Source of the DNA: Winslowiella toletana
GTDB taxonomy: Bacteria > Pseudomonadota > Gammaproteobacteria > Enterobacterales > Enterobacteriaceae
Assembly (NCBI RefSeq): GCF_032164335.1
Contig: NZ_CP134152.1
Coordinates: forward strand, 3,286,001-3,350,000
DNA: 64,000 nucleotides
Reading direction: 5' to 3'
The translations under genes and the position numbers were made by a program. Shown here piece by piece: positions 34,905 to 47,067 of this stretch. The notes below the pieces were generated by a model, which saw only the letters and a list, made by a program, of their open reading frames with translations, was not told the origin of the DNA and made no database searches. Positions within the stretch are counted from its first letter, which is position 1. Each line of letters starts with the position of its first letter.

Positions 34905-34929
34905 AAATCAGGCCCGATAGGCCTGATTT
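34905..34929 (-). terminator. Rho-independent terminator of the nuo operon
   Basis: Perfect 10-bp stem aaatcaggcc / ggcctgattt with a 5-base loop. On the minus strand it is followed by a long T-run (complement of the A-tract at 34899-34907). It lies about 27 bp past the nuoN stop. Confidence 0.9.
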
Positions 34930-34955
34930 CTTTATATCGCAACAATCAATACCGG

Positions 34956-36413
34956 TTACATTAGCGGCTGTGCCATCTGTACCAGGTTGATCAGCGGCTG
35001 CGGGTAAATACCTAACAGCAGTACCAGAATTGCTGAAATCAGCACTACCACGCCACCGGCGGTAAACGCCCAGTTAGCCGGCGTATCACGCTGTAGCGAC
35101 TCTGGTGGGCTGAGGTATAAGCTGACGGTGACGCGCAGATAATAGTACAGACCAATTGCACTACCCAGCACCACCGCCGCCGTCAGCCACCACAGGTGTG
35201 CATTCACGCCGACCGCAATCACGTAAAACTTACCGATAAAGCCGAGCGTCATCGGGATACCCGCCAGTGACAGCATCATCACCGTCATAACCGCTGACAG
35301 AATCGGGCGATGCCAGAACAGACCACGATACGAGTAAAGTGAATCAGCATCCGGACCACGATACGGGCTGGACATCAGGCTGACTACGCCGAATGCACCG
35401 AGGCTGCTGAACAGGTAACCGGCCAGATAGACGCCAACGGTTTCCAGCGACAGCTGATGAGTCTGCACCGCAATCAGCGCCACCAGCAGATAGCCGAGGT
35501 GAGCGATTGAAGAGTAACCGAGCATACGCTTGATGTTGCTCTGCGAGATAGCCATCAGGTTGCCAAACAGAATCGAGGCAAAGGCAATCACGCCGAGTAC
35601 CGTTCTGACCGCTTCGCTGTCGGTTACCGGCGCATACATAAACAGACGCATCACCACACCAAAAATGGCGATCTTGCTGGCGGTTGCCAGGAAGGTGGAG
35701 ACCGGTGCCGGTGCCCCCTGATAGACGTCTGGCGTCCACAGGTGGAACGGAACCAGCGACAGTTTAAAGCCGAGGCCAACAATCATCAGGCCCAGACCCG
35801 CCAGCAACAGCGGCTGATGCAGCATCTCATCGCTTAGGGTTTTGCCCAGCGCCATAAAGCTCAGGCTGCCTGAATCAGCGTACACCAGTGCCATACCGAA
35901 CAGCAGGAACGATGATGCCGCAGCAGAGAGAATCATGTACTTAATGGCGGCTTCCAGCGAACGTTTCTGACGGAAAGCGTAACCAATCAGGCCAAACAGC
36001 GGCAGCGACAGCAGTTCAATACCGATAAACAGCGCAGCCAGATGATTCGCACCCGCCAGAACCACTCCACCAAGTGCCGCAATCAGCACCAGCAGGTAGA
36101 ACTCTTCACGGTTATCGGTGTAGCCCTCAAGCCACGGATACGCGAAGGTACAGGTTGCGAGACTCGCCAGTATTACCAGCCCGGTATAGAACATGGCGTA
36201 ACCGTCGACGCGCAGTAACGGCGTGACATCCATTGGGCCAGCCTGGCCAACAAAGAACAGTGACAGCAGTGCGAGGTTAAGACCGATCACCGTCAGGGTC
36301 GCGTTGACGAAGTGGTTGCGTCGCCACGCAATGGACAGCATCACAACCACCACCGTCAATCCGACGATCAACAGCGGTAGCAGCGCGATCAAATGTTGAG
36401 GAGTTATTGTCAT
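34956..36413 (-). CDS. nuoN: Complex I subunit NuoN
   Basis: Proton-pumping antiporter-like membrane subunit of NADH:ubiquinone oxidoreductase. 485 residues, as in E. coli, with about 14 hydrophobic helices. Conserved features include the helix-breaking Lys/Glu region [16 protein letters not shown] and the [19 protein letters not shown] segment. Last gene of the operon; nuoM ends 6 bp upstream of its start. Confidence 0.97.
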   Translation of the reverse strand: MTITPQHLIALLPLLIVGLTVVVVMLSIAWRRNHFVNATLTVIGLNLALLSLFFVGQAGPMDVTPLLRVDGYAMFYTGLVILASLATCTFAYPWLEGYTDNREEFYLLVLIAALGGVVLAGANHLAALFIGIELLSLPLFGLIGYAFRQKRSLEAAIKYMILSAAASSFLLFGMALVYADSGSLSFMALGKTLSDEMLHQPLLLAGLGLMIVGLGFKLSLVPFHLWTPDVYQGAPAPVSTFLATASKIAIFGVVMRLFMYAPVTDSEAVRTVLGVIAFASILFGNLMAISQSNIKRMLGYSSIAHLGYLLVALIAVQTHQLSLETVGVYLAGYLFSSLGAFGVVSLMSSPYRGPDADSLYSYRGLFWHRPILSAVMTVMMLSLAGIPMTLGFIGKFYVIAVGVNAHLWWLTAAVVLGSAIGLYYYLRVTVSLYLSPPESLQRDTPANWAFTAGGVVVLISAILVLLLGIYPQPLINLVQMAQPLM

Positions 36414-36419
36414 GGCGAA

Positions 36420-37940
36420 TTACGGCCTTGTAGTTGAAATTGAAGCGGTAAACCACTGCTGAATATTGCTCATCGCAGCATGTGAGGTGTCCAGAATCGG
36501 CTGTGGATAAACCCCCAGCAGTACCAGCAGAACCACCAGCACCATAATCATCAGGAATTCGCGCGGCGACATGCCTTTCAGCGGCTTGTCAGATTTTGCC
36601 GGACCATAATAAGCCCGTTGCATCATGATTAATGAGTAGACCGATGCAAACACCAGACCGAAAGTGGCAATGACGATAATCACTGGCGCAACCTGGAAGC
36701 TGCCGACCAGAATCATAAATTCACCGACGAAGTTACCGGTGCCCGGCATACCGAGGTTAGCCACGGCGAAGAACAAAGACAGACCCGGCAACCATTTGAT
36801 GCGCGACCACAGACCGCCCATCTGACGCATATCACGCGTATGCAGACGCTCATACAGCTGACCGCACAGGATAAACAGTGCCGCCGCTGAGAGACCGTGA
36901 GCAATCATCTGAATCACCGCGCCCTGGTAAGCCAGCTGGCTGCCGGTATAGATGGCAATCAGTACAAAGCCCATATGGGATACTGAGGTGTAAGCAATCA
37001 GACGTTTGATATCGGTCTGGGAGAATGCCATCCACGCGCCGTAGAAGATACCAATGATACCCAGCCACATGGCAATCGGCGCAAATTCAGCTGAGGCATT
37101 CGGGAACAGCGGCAGGCTGAAGCGCAACAAACCGTAAGCAGCGGTCTTCAGCAGGATGCCTGCGAGGTCAACGGAGCCAGCCGTTGGTGCCTGGCTGTGC
37201 GCATCCGGTAACCAGCCGTGTAACGGCACCACCGGCATTTTCACCGCGAAAGCGATAAAGAAGCCGAGCATCAGCAGATATTCAACACCGTGCGACATTG
37301 GCGTGTTCAGCAGCAGTTCATAGTTGAACGTCCAGACTCCGGTCGCATTGTAATGAACGAATACCAGACCCAGAATCGCAATCAGCATCACCAGACCACT
37401 GGACTGGGTGTAGATAAAGAACTTGGTGGCTGCGCTGATACGGGTTTTGCCGTCGGACGCTTTATGACCCCAGAGTGCGATGAGGAAGTACATCGGCACC
37501 AGCATCATTTCCCAGAAGAAGAAGAACAGGAACAGGTCGATGGCGAGAAACACGCCGATCACGCCGCCCAAAATCCACATCAGGTTGAGGTAGAAAAAGC
37601 CCTGATTTTTCTCAATTTCCTTCCAGGAGCAGAGTACCGCCATTAACCCCAGCAGCCCGGTCAGTACCACCATCAGCAGCGACAGTCCGTCGAGAGCCAG
37701 GTGGAAATTGATGCCGAAACGCGGAATCCATGATGCGGAGAATTCAGATTGCCACTGTGGCAAACCTGCTGCCTGAGTCAGCGCATAGTTACCCTGCATC
37801 CAGAGATGCAGCGACAGCACCAGCGTCAACCCCATAGTGATCAGTGCGATCCAGCGCGGCGCTCTGACGCCAAAGCGTTCGCACTGCCAGCACAGCAAGC
37901 CACCGACGAAGGGTATAAATATAAGCCAAGGCAATAACAT
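36420..37940 (-). CDS. nuoM: Complex I subunit NuoM
   Basis: Antiporter-like proton-pumping subunit. 506 residues (E. coli 509). The Mrp-type core appears as FAVKMPVVPLHGWLPDAHSQ, with the pumping Lys and Glu of TM helices 5-8. FFWEMMLVPMYFLIALWG carries the conserved Glu of TM5. It is separated from nuoL by a 217-bp gap with a long palindrome, an unusual spacing in this operon. Confidence 0.97.
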   Translation of the reverse strand: MLLPWLIFIPFVGGLLCWQCERFGVRAPRWIALITMGLTLVLSLHLWMQGNYALTQAAGLPQWQSEFSASWIPRFGINFHLALDGLSLLMVVLTGLLGLMAVLCSWKEIEKNQGFFYLNLMWILGGVIGVFLAIDLFLFFFFWEMMLVPMYFLIALWGHKASDGKTRISAATKFFIYTQSSGLVMLIAILGLVFVHYNATGVWTFNYELLLNTPMSHGVEYLLMLGFFIAFAVKMPVVPLHGWLPDAHSQAPTAGSVDLAGILLKTAAYGLLRFSLPLFPNASAEFAPIAMWLGIIGIFYGAWMAFSQTDIKRLIAYTSVSHMGFVLIAIYTGSQLAYQGAVIQMIAHGLSAAALFILCGQLYERLHTRDMRQMGGLWSRIKWLPGLSLFFAVANLGMPGTGNFVGEFMILVGSFQVAPVIIVIATFGLVFASVYSLIMMQRAYYGPAKSDKPLKGMSPREFLMIMVLVVLLVLLGVYPQPILDTSHAAMSNIQQWFTASISTTRP

Positions 37941-37990
37941 GGCGAGTCTTTCCCTTTCTTGGCCCCGTTTGGGCTATCTTGCTTGCCATT

Positions 37991-38063
37991 TTGTTCGCCG
38001 GCAGTGCTCGCAATCCTCACGTACTTTAGTACGCTGCGGTTGCTCCGCGCTGGCGGCGAACAA
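37991..38063. repeat. Long imperfect palindrome between nuoL and nuoM
   Basis: Arms of about 35 bp begin TTGTTCGCCG at 37991 and end CGGCGAACAA at 38063, with the apex gtac-ttta-gtac at 38021-38032. The arms match with a few mismatches. The element is untranslated, lies within the nuo transcript and looks like a dispersed enterobacterial intergenic palindrome. A second small hairpin (gggatgga/tccatccc, 38122-38146) lies between it and nuoL. Confidence 0.75.
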
Positions 38064-38157
38064 ACTGACTGCGCCGATAACGCCCATTTATACGGGGTAT
38101 ATTTTCAATATTCTTCTTGTTGGGATGGACAATTCCGCTCCATCCCGCTCACTAACC

Positions 38158-39996
38158 TTAAACCACCAGCATTAGTGCCAGTACCACGACGGCACCGATA
38201 CTCATTGAGGCGATATACCAGCGCAGATAACCGTTCTCGCTGACCACCAGCCCTTTGTTCGCGAAACGCGACAGGATAGCCGGAATATTCATCAGACCAT
38301 TTAACGGATCGCGTTGCAGCAGCCAGGCAATACCGAGATACGGTTTAACAAACACTTTGTCGTACAGCCAGTCAAAGCCCCACGCGGCGAACCACCAGGT
38401 GCTGAAGAAGCGGCCAATGGCACTATTAGCGATACTGGTCACCAGCGTGCGTTTGCCCAGCCACAGAGCGGCAGCCAGCAGAATACCGACAATTGCCACT
38501 ACGCCGGAGGCGATTTCCAGCGTCAATACGGTGCCATGCGCCAGTTCGGTGGTATTCGGCAGTACGCCCTGCAACGGTGGAACAATCATCGCGCCGATAA
38601 AGGTTGAGAGAATCAGCAGAACAATCAGCGGCAGATGGTGAGTGATGCCTTTACCCGCATGCGCGTGAATCTTCTCTTCACCGTGGAAGGCGATAAAGAT
38701 CATACGGAAGGTATACAGCGAGGTCATAAATGCCCCCACCAGGCCCGCCACCATCAGATTGATATGGCCATTCGCCAGCGCACCAGCAAGAATCTCGTCC
38801 TTACTGAAGAAGCCTGCGGTAATCAGCGGCAGTGCTGACAGCGCCGCACCGCCCACCAGGAAGCAGACATACACCAGCGGAATGCTTTTACGCAGGCCAC
38901 CCATTTTGAAAATATTCTGCTCGTGATGACATGCCAGAATCACCGAACCGGAAGAGAGGAACAGCAACGCTTTAAAGAAGGCATGGGTCATCAGATGGAA
39001 AATGGCCGCGTCCCAGGCTTGTACACCCAGAGCAAGGAACATATAGCCAATCTGACTCATGGTTGAGTATGCCAGCACGCGTTTGATATCGGTCTGTACC
39101 AGTGCGGCAAAGCCCGCCAGCACCAGTGTAATCGCACCGATAATCCCCACCAGATGCAGCACTTCCGGCGTCAGCAGGAACAGGCCGTGAGTACGGGCGA
39201 TCAGATAGACACCCGCCGTCACCATGGTTGCCGCGTGAATCAGTGCGGAAACCGGCGTCGGGCCTGCCATCGCATCGGCCAGCCAGGTCTGCAACGGCAG
39301 CTGGGCAGATTTACCTACTGCGCCACCTAACAGCATCAACGTCGCCCACTGCAACATGTGGTTGTCTGCGGCAAAGTGCGCCGGTGCCAGCTCAACCATT
39401 TCGCGGAAGTTCAGCGTACCCAGCTCGTTGTAGAGAATAAACAACGCAAACGCCAGGAACACGTCACCCACACGGGTAATGATGAAGGCTTTCATCGCCG
39501 CCGCGCCGTTGTCCGGATTGGTGTAGTAGAAACCGATCAGCAGATAAGAGCAGAGACCAACGCCTTCCCAACCGAGATACATCAGCATCAGGTTGTCGGC
39601 CAGAACCAGAACCACCATGCTGGCGATAAACAGGTTGGTATACGCGAAGAAGCGCGAATAGCCCTCTTCTCCCCGCATATACCAGGAGGCAAACATATGA
39701 ATGAAGAAACCGACACCGGTGACCACAGACAGCATGGTCAGCGACAGGCCGTCCAGCGTCAGGTTGACACCAATATTAAAGTCGCCGACATCCATCCAGG
39801 TCCAGAGTGGCTGATTGAAAACCTGCTGGCCCTGATTGAAGAAGTCGATACCGGCATACAGAGTCACCAGCGCTGACAAGCCCACCGACCCCATACCAAT
39901 GGTCGCGGAGACGTTTTCAGACCAGCGGCCTCGCGAGAACGCCAGCAGCAAAAAGCCGATCAGCGGAAACAGAATAGTTAAATAGAGAAGGTTCAT
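38158..39996 (-). CDS. nuoL: Complex I subunit NuoL
   Basis: Distal antiporter-like subunit with the long lateral helix of complex I. 612 residues (E. coli 613). The core [20 protein letters not shown] and the Glu-bearing [20 protein letters not shown] segment are intact. Its start overlaps the nuoK stop by 4 bp (ATGA), giving translational coupling. Confidence 0.97.
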   Translation of the reverse strand: MNLLYLTILFPLIGFLLLAFSRGRWSENVSATIGMGSVGLSALVTLYAGIDFFNQGQQVFNQPLWTWMDVGDFNIGVNLTLDGLSLTMLSVVTGVGFFIHMFASWYMRGEEGYSRFFAYTNLFIASMVVLVLADNLMLMYLGWEGVGLCSYLLIGFYYTNPDNGAAAMKAFIITRVGDVFLAFALFILYNELGTLNFREMVELAPAHFAADNHMLQWATLMLLGGAVGKSAQLPLQTWLADAMAGPTPVSALIHAATMVTAGVYLIARTHGLFLLTPEVLHLVGIIGAITLVLAGFAALVQTDIKRVLAYSTMSQIGYMFLALGVQAWDAAIFHLMTHAFFKALLFLSSGSVILACHHEQNIFKMGGLRKSIPLVYVCFLVGGAALSALPLITAGFFSKDEILAGALANGHINLMVAGLVGAFMTSLYTFRMIFIAFHGEEKIHAHAGKGITHHLPLIVLLILSTFIGAMIVPPLQGVLPNTTELAHGTVLTLEIASGVVAIVGILLAAALWLGKRTLVTSIANSAIGRFFSTWWFAAWGFDWLYDKVFVKPYLGIAWLLQRDPLNGLMNIPAILSRFANKGLVVSENGYLRWYIASMSIGAVVVLALMLVV

Positions 39997-40295
39997 CCGC
40001 GCATCTCGCTCACTGTGTCAATGTTGAGAGTCTGACGACGACGGTAGAGCTGCAGCAGCAGCGCAAGGCCAATACTGGCTTCGGCGGCCGCAAGGCTGAT
40101 AGCCAGAATATACATCACCTGACCGTCGGCTTGTCCCCAATAGCTTCCCGCCACCACGAACGCCAGTGCCGCAGCGTTAATCATGATTTCGAGGCCAATT
40201 AACATAAACAACAGATTGCGACGCATCACCAGCCCGGTCAGTCCGAGAACGAACAGAATCGCCGCCAGGATAAGCCCATGTTGCAGAGGGATCAT
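39993..40295 (-). CDS. nuoK: Complex I subunit NuoK
   Basis: Small MrpC-like membrane subunit of 100 residues, identical in length to E. coli. It has three hydrophobic helices; the two conserved membrane Glu residues are visible in [13 protein letters not shown] and [15 protein letters not shown]. It overlaps both nuoJ and nuoL by 4 bp. Confidence 0.97.
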   Translation of the reverse strand: MIPLQHGLILAAILFVLGLTGLVMRRNLLFMLIGLEIMINAAALAFVVAGSYWGQADGQVMYILAISLAAAEASIGLALLLQLYRRRQTLNIDTVSEMRG

Positions 40296-40846
40296 GCGTG
40301 TTCCTCCTTTTTACTTTTCGCTGCATCACCAGGGCGGTTGCTTAGCACCTCGCCCTGACGATCTTCACGTCCGATGTGGAATGCCACCACCAGACCCGCC
40401 AACAACAGCATTGAAGCCAGCTCAACCGCCAGAACGTAAGGACCAAACAGGCTAATCCCGACCGCTTTCGCGTCGATAATTGTGCCGTCAATGCCCTGAT
40501 CGTTAACCGTGGTAATCGCGTAAATCAGTACCGCCAGCAGCACCAGCGCCACCAGACCAGGACCAATCCATAATGACGGCTGCAACCACTGGCGCTCTTG
40601 CTCCTGCACCGCTTTGCCGAGGTTCAGCATCATCACTACGAAGACGAACAGCACCATAATGGCACCGGCGTAAACGATGATTTCCAGCGCACCGGCAAAA
40701 TAGGCGCCCATGGAGAAGAACACGCCAGCAATCGCCAACAGCGAGATGATCAGATACAGCAACGCATGCACCGGATTGGTATGGGTAATAACGCGCAGAG
40801 TCGTCAGTACCGCTATCAGTCCGCAAATATAAAATGCAAATTCCAT
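40292..40846 (-). CDS. nuoJ: Complex I subunit NuoJ
   Basis: Membrane subunit near the quinone channel, 184 residues (E. coli 184), five hydrophobic helices. The conserved segment [20 protein letters not shown] contains the pi-bulge helix of TM3. The C-terminal tail is soluble and charged. It overlaps nuoK by 4 bp and follows nuoI by 10 bp. Confidence 0.97.
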   Translation of the reverse strand: MEFAFYICGLIAVLTTLRVITHTNPVHALLYLIISLLAIAGVFFSMGAYFAGALEIIVYAGAIMVLFVFVVMMLNLGKAVQEQERQWLQPSLWIGPGLVALVLLAVLIYAITTVNDQGIDGTIIDAKAVGISLFGPYVLAVELASMLLLAGLVVAFHIGREDRQGEVLSNRPGDAAKSKKEEHA

Positions 40847-40856
40847 GTCTGGCTCC

Positions 40857-41399
40857 TTAAGGTAACAAGCCTTTGACGTCGATAGGTTTGGCTTCGTTTT
40901 CGGCGTCGCCCTTGTCTTTACCCTCGATCGCCATACCCGCCATACGATAGAAGTTGTACTCAGGGTATTTACCCGGTCCTGAAATCAACAGGTCTTCTTT
41001 TTCGTACACCAGATCCTGACGCTTAAACTCACCCAGTTCGAAATCCGGCGTCAACTGGATCGCGGTGGTCGGGCAGGCTTCTTCACACAGACCACAGAAA
41101 ATGCAGCGCGAGAAGTTGATGCGGAAGAACTCCGGATACCAGCGGCCATCCTGATGCTCGGCTTTTTGCAGTGAAATACAGCCGACAGGACAAGCTACCG
41201 CACACAGGTTACAGGCAACGCAGCGCTCTTCGCCGTCCGGATCGCGCGTCAGCACGATGCGGCCACGATAACGCGGTGGCAGGTAAACCGGCTCTTCCGG
41301 GTACATCATGGTTTCGCGCTTGGCGAAAGCATTCATCCCAATCAGCCAGATACTACGAACCGTAGTACCGAAACCAACGACAATATCTTTTAATGTCAT
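40857..41399 (-). CDS. nuoI: Complex I subunit NuoI
   Basis: Peripheral subunit carrying two 4Fe-4S clusters (N6a and N6b) on the route to quinone. 180 residues, as in E. coli. Two ferredoxin motifs are clear: [15 protein letters not shown] and [15 protein letters not shown]. It sits between nuoH and nuoJ. Confidence 0.98.
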   Translation of the reverse strand: MTLKDIVVGFGTTVRSIWLIGMNAFAKRETMMYPEEPVYLPPRYRGRIVLTRDPDGEERCVACNLCAVACPVGCISLQKAEHQDGRWYPEFFRINFSRCIFCGLCEEACPTTAIQLTPDFELGEFKRQDLVYEKEDLLISGPGKYPEYNFYRMAGMAIEGKDKGDAENEAKPIDVKGLLP

Positions 41400-41411
41400 G
41401 TTCTTAACCTC

Positions 41412-42389
41412 TTACTGCGCCGTGTACAAAATCACTGCGGCAGTCGCCAGCAGGTTCAACAACGTCAACGGCAGACAAACTTTCCAGCCGAAAGACATCA
41501 CCTGGTCATAGCGCGGACGCGGCAACGCAGCACGAATCAGAATGAACATCATCATGAAAAATGCCGTCTTGATGGCAAACCAGAAAATCGGTGGCAACCA
41601 TGGACCGTGCCAGCCGCCGAAAAACAGCGTGACGATCAGTGAAGAAACGGTAACGATACCGATATATTCACCGACAAAGAACAGACCAAATTTCATCCCG
41701 GCATATTCAATGTGGTAACCATCGGCCAGTTCCTGCTCGGCTTCCGGCTGGTCAAATGGATGACGGTGACACACCGCAACACCCGCAATACAGAAGGTGA
41801 TAAAGCCGAGGAACTGCGGAATTACGTTCCACAAGTGCGTCTGGCTGTTAACAATCTCGACCATATTGAACGAGCCAGCCTGTGCAACCACGCCCATCAA
41901 CGACAGGCCGAGAAACACTTCATAGCTCAGGGTCTGGGCAGAAGCACGCATCGCGCCCAGCAGCGAGTATTTGTTATTACTCGCCCAGCCAGCAAACAGC
42001 ACCGCATATACCGCAAGGCCCGCCATCATCAGGAAGAACAGCAGACCGATATTCAGGTCAGCGCCCATCCAGGTTGACGTCACCGGTACGATCGCCATTG
42101 CCAGCAGCAGCGAGGTAAAGGCAATCATCGGTGCCAGGGTAAAAATCACGCGGTCGGTAAACGGTGGGATCCAGTCCTCTTTAAAGAACATTTTGATCAT
42201 GTCCGCGACCAGCTGCAGCGAGCCGCCCCAGCCAACACGGTTCGGTCCGTAACGGTTCTGGAACAGGCCCAGCAAGCGACGTTCACCGAAGCTCATAAAG
42301 GCACCACAGCCCACCACGACTAATAAGATCACCAGCGCTTTGCCGACGGCGATCAGCACGTCAATTAATTCCGGAGTGAGCCAGCTCAT
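41412..42389 (-). CDS. nuoH: Complex I subunit NuoH
   Basis: Membrane subunit that shapes the ubiquinone site, 325 residues (E. coli 325), with eight predicted helices. Family motifs present: [19 protein letters not shown] near the start and the acidic loop [20 protein letters not shown] lining the quinone cavity. Its start overlaps the nuoG stop by 4 bp. Confidence 0.97.
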   Translation of the reverse strand: MSWLTPELIDVLIAVGKALVILLVVVGCGAFMSFGERRLLGLFQNRYGPNRVGWGGSLQLVADMIKMFFKEDWIPPFTDRVIFTLAPMIAFTSLLLAMAIVPVTSTWMGADLNIGLLFFLMMAGLAVYAVLFAGWASNNKYSLLGAMRASAQTLSYEVFLGLSLMGVVAQAGSFNMVEIVNSQTHLWNVIPQFLGFITFCIAGVAVCHRHPFDQPEAEQELADGYHIEYAGMKFGLFFVGEYIGIVTVSSLIVTLFFGGWHGPWLPPIFWFAIKTAFFMMMFILIRAALPRPRYDQVMSFGWKVCLPLTLLNLLATAAVILYTAQ

Positions 42390-45112
42390 TGCGCAGCCTC
42401 CCGCAGATCGTCAATATTGGCGCCGGAAAGGTATGGCGGAATACCCGGCATACCGATCGGTAAACCTACCTGCCCTGCTTGTAACGCGTCGGAGAAACGC
42501 ACCGGCAGACGCAGCGTCTGACCTGCACAGCTGAACTCAACGGCTGTACCGTCGTTAACGCCCAGACGGGCGGCATCAGCTGGATTAACCATTACATACG
42601 GCTGCGGCATACGCGTCTGAATCACCGGGGCGCGCTGGGTCATCTCTTCACTACCGAACAGGTGGTAGTAAGGCGCGACGCGCCACTGATTTTCATTACC
42701 GGCAAAGGCAGCAGGCACGCTGTCAAACCACTGAAGCTGACCTTCGCTGGCCTCAAACAGTCGCACGCCAGGATCGCCATGACGCAGTTTGCCTCCCACT
42801 TCAGCCTGGAACTTATTCCACGCCTGCGGTGAGTTCCAGCCTGGCGCCCAGGCAAACGGGATCTGCTGACGATCGGCCAGTGGGCTGTTGTTACCTTCCA
42901 TTGAGAAGGCGAACATGGTGTCTTTATCTTGCGGCTGTCGTGGCTCATGCACGCTGATATTGGCGCGCATGGCGGTACGACCGCTGTAACGGTGCGGAGA
43001 ACGCGCCAGTTTCTGACCGCGAATACGGAAGCTGGCATCCGGTGCCGCATCCTTGATCGCTGCCAGCTGTGGCAATGCCTGAACCGCCGCATCGATCACA
43101 TCATCAAGCTGCGTCCAGTCAACATGGCGGCTCTCAACGGTGCTGTGCAACGAGTGCAGCCAGCGCCAGCTTTCCAGCATCTCTACCGTGGTGTCATAGT
43201 AAGCCGGATCATAAACCTGGAAGAAGCGCTGAGCACGGCCTTCCTGGTTGACGACTGTGCCATCACTTTCAGCAAAGCTGGCAGCGGAAAGAATCAGCCC
43301 GGCTTTATCCATGGTGGCCGTGCGCTGATGATCGATAACGATCACGTTTGGCGTGTTGCTTAATGCAGCGTCAACCTGCGCGGCCGGTGCCTGGCGATAC
43401 AGATCGTTTTCAAGGATCACTACCGCATCTGCGCTACCGCTGGTCAGTTGCTCCAGCGCACTATCCAGCGTGTTGCCGCCGATCATGCCGAGGCCAACGC
43501 TGTTGGTAGCGGAAGCCAGCAGGGTAATGCCCACATCAGCACCACGCCCTTTCAGCGCTTTAGCCACGTTCGCCGCCGCTTCAATCATCTGTTGGCTACC
43601 GGAATGGGTGCCGGAGATGATCAGCGGTTTTCTCGCGCCGGCTAACGCCTGCACGATCACGTCGATTTTACCTGCCAGGCTGCGCTCGATACCGTCCACC
43701 GCTGGCGCACTGTTATCCAGCGCATGAGCGATGGCAAAGCCCAGACGCGCCTGATCTTCAACTGGCGCACGGTAGCTCCACGCGGCGATATCATCCATAC
43801 GGGTGGTATCGACGTTGGTGATAAACAACGGATGTTTAGCGTTCTGGCCAATATTCAGGATCGCCGCAATCTGCCAGTCAGCCACTTTTTGTGCCGCTGC
43901 CATTTCGCGTGATTTACCTTTAACCGCCTGGCGTACTGATAACGCCACGCGTGCACCGGTCTGGGTCAGATCTTCACCCAATACCAGCACCGCATCGTAG
44001 CTCTCAATCTCGCGCAGTGCCGGAGTATGAATGCCACCTTCACGCAGGACTTTCAGCATCAGTTCCAGACGCGACTGCTCCGCCGCCGGAATACCGGTGG
44101 AGAAGTTTTCCGCGCCCACCAGTTCGCGCAGCGCAAAGTTACTCTCGACGCTGGCGCGTGGTGAACCAATACCAATCACTTTTTTCGCCTGACGCAGCAC
44201 GTCGGCAGCACCCTGCATCGCCTGGTCCGCATTCAGCGTAATCCAGTCATCACCGCGACGCTGCATCGGATGGCGTGGGCGATCTTTCAGATTAACGTAG
44301 CCATAACCAAAACGACCGCGGTCACAGAGGAAATAGTGGTTTACGCTACCGTTATAGCGGTTTTCAATACGGCGCAGTTCGCCATAGCGCTCGCCCGGAC
44401 TGGTGTTACAGCCGATGCTGCACTGCTGACAAATGCTCGGTGCAAACTGCATATCCCACTTACGGTTGTAACGCTCGGAGTGGGTTTTATCGGTGAAGAC
44501 GCCGGTAGGACAAATCTCTACCAGGTTGCCGGAGAACTCGCTTTCCAGCGTGCCATCTTCCGGACGACCAAAGTAGACGTTGTCGTGCGCGCCATACACA
44601 CCAAGATCGGTGCCGTCGGCATAGTCTTTGTAGTAACGCACGCAGCGGTAGCAGGCGATACAGCGGTTCATTTCGTGAGAAATAAACGGCCCGAGATCCT
44701 GATTACGGTGGGTACGCTTGGTGAAGCGATAGCGGCGGAAGCTATGGCCGGTCATCACCGTCATATCCTGAAGATGGCAGTTACCGCCCTCTTCACACAC
44801 CGGACAGTCGTGCGGGTGGTTAGTCATCAACCACTCGACCACGCTCTCACGGAACTCTTTCGCTTCGCCGTCATCAATTGAGATAAAGGTGCCGTCTGAC
44901 GCTGGCGTCATGCAGGACATGACCAGGCGACCACGGGTATCTTCGGCATTTTGGTATTGCTTCACCGCACACTGGCGGCAAGCACCTACGCTGCCCAGCG
45001 CCGGGTGCCAGCAAAAATAAGGAATATCAAGGCCGAGGGACAGACATGCCTGAAGCAAGTTGTCTGCGCCGTCGACATCATATTCTTTACCGTCTACATG
45101 AATTGTAGCCAT
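42386..45112 (-). CDS. nuoG: Complex I subunit NuoG
   Basis: Large iron-sulfur subunit. The start ATG 45112 ([15 protein letters not shown]) aligns with E. coli and gives 908 residues; ATG 45121 adds MFT and is also possible. An N-terminal 2Fe-2S domain ([15 protein letters not shown]), the His-Cys3 and Cys4 4Fe-4S motifs ([26 protein letters not shown]) and the extra bacterial N7 cluster motif (CQQCSIGC) precede a molybdopterin-oxidoreductase-like C-terminal part. It lies 101 bp past the end of nuoF. Confidence 0.97.
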   Translation of the reverse strand: MATIHVDGKEYDVDGADNLLQACLSLGLDIPYFCWHPALGSVGACRQCAVKQYQNAEDTRGRLVMSCMTPASDGTFISIDDGEAKEFRESVVEWLMTNHPHDCPVCEEGGNCHLQDMTVMTGHSFRRYRFTKRTHRNQDLGPFISHEMNRCIACYRCVRYYKDYADGTDLGVYGAHDNVYFGRPEDGTLESEFSGNLVEICPTGVFTDKTHSERYNRKWDMQFAPSICQQCSIGCNTSPGERYGELRRIENRYNGSVNHYFLCDRGRFGYGYVNLKDRPRHPMQRRGDDWITLNADQAMQGAADVLRQAKKVIGIGSPRASVESNFALRELVGAENFSTGIPAAEQSRLELMLKVLREGGIHTPALREIESYDAVLVLGEDLTQTGARVALSVRQAVKGKSREMAAAQKVADWQIAAILNIGQNAKHPLFITNVDTTRMDDIAAWSYRAPVEDQARLGFAIAHALDNSAPAVDGIERSLAGKIDVIVQALAGARKPLIISGTHSGSQQMIEAAANVAKALKGRGADVGITLLASATNSVGLGMIGGNTLDSALEQLTSGSADAVVILENDLYRQAPAAQVDAALSNTPNVIVIDHQRTATMDKAGLILSAASFAESDGTVVNQEGRAQRFFQVYDPAYYDTTVEMLESWRWLHSLHSTVESRHVDWTQLDDVIDAAVQALPQLAAIKDAAPDASFRIRGQKLARSPHRYSGRTAMRANISVHEPRQPQDKDTMFAFSMEGNNSPLADRQQIPFAWAPGWNSPQAWNKFQAEVGGKLRHGDPGVRLFEASEGQLQWFDSVPAAFAGNENQWRVAPYYHLFGSEEMTQRAPVIQTRMPQPYVMVNPADAARLGVNDGTAVEFSCAGQTLRLPVRFSDALQAGQVGLPIGMPGIPPYLSGANIDDLREAAQ

Positions 45113-45212
45113 AGTGAACATGCTTCCGTAAGGCTTGATCTCTCAAGCGTTAAACATAAATCTCTGCGCGTCGGGCGGGGAGAAACGCCGCCCCAGCAGC
45201 GCCCGCACGTTT

Positions 45213-46553
45213 TTACCAGCGTGCTTTTAACAGGTTTGGCTGAATACCGCTGATTGCACGAGCGTTACCAAAGACCTGCGGCGCGATGCCGGCTTCAAAT
45301 TCTTCGCGGAAATATTTAATCGCGCTTTGCAGTGGCTCTACTGCACCTGGCGCATGGGCGCAAAAGGTTTTGCCCGGACCAAGCTGGCGACAAAGCTGCT
45401 CAAGCGTTTCAATATCACCCGGCTGACCTTTGCCCTGCTCCAGCGCACGCAGGATTTTTACGCTCCACGGCAAACCATCGCGGCATGGGGTACACCAGCC
45501 ACAGGATTCACGGGCGAAGAACTCTTCCAGGTTACGGACCAGCGACACCATATTGATTTCGTGATCGACCGCCATCGCCAGCGCGGTACCCAAACGGCTG
45601 CCGGCTTTACCAATGCTGGCAAACTCCATCGGCAGGTCGAGGTGCTGATCGGTCAGGAAGTCAGTTCCGGCACCGCCTGGCTGCCAGGCTTTAAATTTCA
45701 GGCCATCGCGCATGCCACCGGCGTAATCCTCGAGGATCTCGCGGGCAGTAGTGCCAAACGGCAGCTCCCAGACGCCTGGATTTTTCACCCGGCCAGAGAA
45801 GCCCATCATTTTGGTCCCGGCGTCATCGCTGTTTGAAATGCCCTTGTACCACTCCACGCCGTTAGCGAGGATGGCCGGCACGTTCGACAGCGTTTCAACG
45901 TTATTCACGCAGGTCGGCTTACCCCATACGCCGGCGGAGGCCGGGAATGGTGGCTTGGAGCGCGGGTTCGCGCGGCGGCCTTCCAGCGAGTTAATCAGCG
46001 CTGTCTCTTCACCACAGATATAACGACCCGCGCCGGTGTGCACGATCAGTTCGAAATCAAACCCGCTGCCGAGAATGTTCTTGCCCAGCAGACCTGCTTC
46101 GGTCGCTTCAGCAATCGCACGGCGCAAATTAACCGCCGCCTCGATATACTCTCCGCGCAGGAAGATGTAGCCACGGTAAGCTTTCAGCGCGAAAGCACTG
46201 ATCAGCATGCCTTCCACCAGCTGATGCGGCATCTGCTCCATCAGCAGGCGGTCTTTATAGGTGCCCGGCTCCATCTCATCGGCGTTACACAGCAGGTAAC
46301 GGATATTCATGCTTTCGTCTTTCGGCATCAGGCTCCACTTCAGACCCGTGGAGAAGCCCGCGCCGCCGCGCCCTTTCAGGCCTGAATCTTTTACCAGCGC
46401 CACAATCTCGTCTGGCGCCATGCCTTTCAGCGCTTTTTCAGCACCGGCATAGCCGTTTTTGCTGCGATATTCATCCAGCCATACCGGCTGTTTGTCTTCA
46501 CGCATGCGCCAGGTCAGTGGATGCATTTCGGCAGTACGAATGATCTGTTTCAT
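45213..46553 (-). CDS. nuoF: Complex I subunit NuoF
   Basis: NADH-binding flavoprotein, entry point of electrons. 446 residues (E. coli 445). The NADH/FMN loop [15 protein letters not shown] is near residue 60. The N3 4Fe-4S ligands are visible as [11 protein letters not shown], with a further Cys in LEQLCRQLG. It overlaps nuoE by 4 bp. The short gap before nuoG holds a small GC hairpin (gggcgg/ccgccc, 45173-45193). Confidence 0.97.
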   Translation of the reverse strand: MKQIIRTAEMHPLTWRMREDKQPVWLDEYRSKNGYAGAEKALKGMAPDEIVALVKDSGLKGRGGAGFSTGLKWSLMPKDESMNIRYLLCNADEMEPGTYKDRLLMEQMPHQLVEGMLISAFALKAYRGYIFLRGEYIEAAVNLRRAIAEATEAGLLGKNILGSGFDFELIVHTGAGRYICGEETALINSLEGRRANPRSKPPFPASAGVWGKPTCVNNVETLSNVPAILANGVEWYKGISNSDDAGTKMMGFSGRVKNPGVWELPFGTTAREILEDYAGGMRDGLKFKAWQPGGAGTDFLTDQHLDLPMEFASIGKAGSRLGTALAMAVDHEINMVSLVRNLEEFFARESCGWCTPCRDGLPWSVKILRALEQGKGQPGDIETLEQLCRQLGPGKTFCAHAPGAVEPLQSAIKYFREEFEAGIAPQVFGNARAISGIQPNLLKARW

Positions 46554-47065
46554 TGATACTGCTCCAGTAAGTCAGCGATGGTTTCCGGCGTCAGATGCAC
46601 GTGGGTATCTTCGTCGACCATCATGGTTGGGCCTTTGTCGCAGTTACCGAGACAGCAGGTTGGCAGCAGGGTAAAGCGGCCATCGGTGGTGGTCTGGCCA
46701 GGCTTGATATTCAGATTCTGTTCCAGCGCCGCCTGAATCCCCTGATAACCGGTGATATGGCAGACCACGCTGTCGCAGTAGCGAATCACATGGCGGCCAA
46801 CCGGCTGACGGAAAATCTGACTGTAAAACGTCGCCACGCCTTCTACGTCGCTGGCCGGGATACCCAGCACTTCAGAAATGGCATTAATCGCGCCATCCGG
46901 CACCCAGCCACGCTGTTTCTGCACGATCTTCAGCGCTTCAATTGAGGCTGCGCGTGCGTCTTCGTAGTGATGTTTTTCATGCTCAATAGCGTCACGTTCT
47001 GTGGCACTCAGCACAAAGACCTCACTCACATCGATCGTTTCGATCGCAATTTTTTGATCGTGCAT
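46550..47065 (-). CDS. nuoE: Complex I subunit NuoE
   Basis: Thioredoxin-fold subunit with the N1a 2Fe-2S cluster. 171 residues (E. coli 166), the extra residues at the N-terminus. Cluster ligands appear in [11 protein letters not shown] and [12 protein letters not shown]. The start ATG is 2 bp from the nuoC stop and the end overlaps nuoF by 4 bp. Confidence 0.96.
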   Translation of the reverse strand: MHDQKIAIETIDVSEVFVLSATERDAIEHEKHHYEDARAASIEALKIVQKQRGWVPDGAINAISEVLGIPASDVEGVATFYSQIFRQPVGRHVIRYCDSVVCHITGYQGIQAALEQNLNIKPGQTTTDGRFTLLPTCCLGNCDKGPTMMVDEDTHVHLTPETIADLLEQYQ

Positions 47066-47067
47066 AA

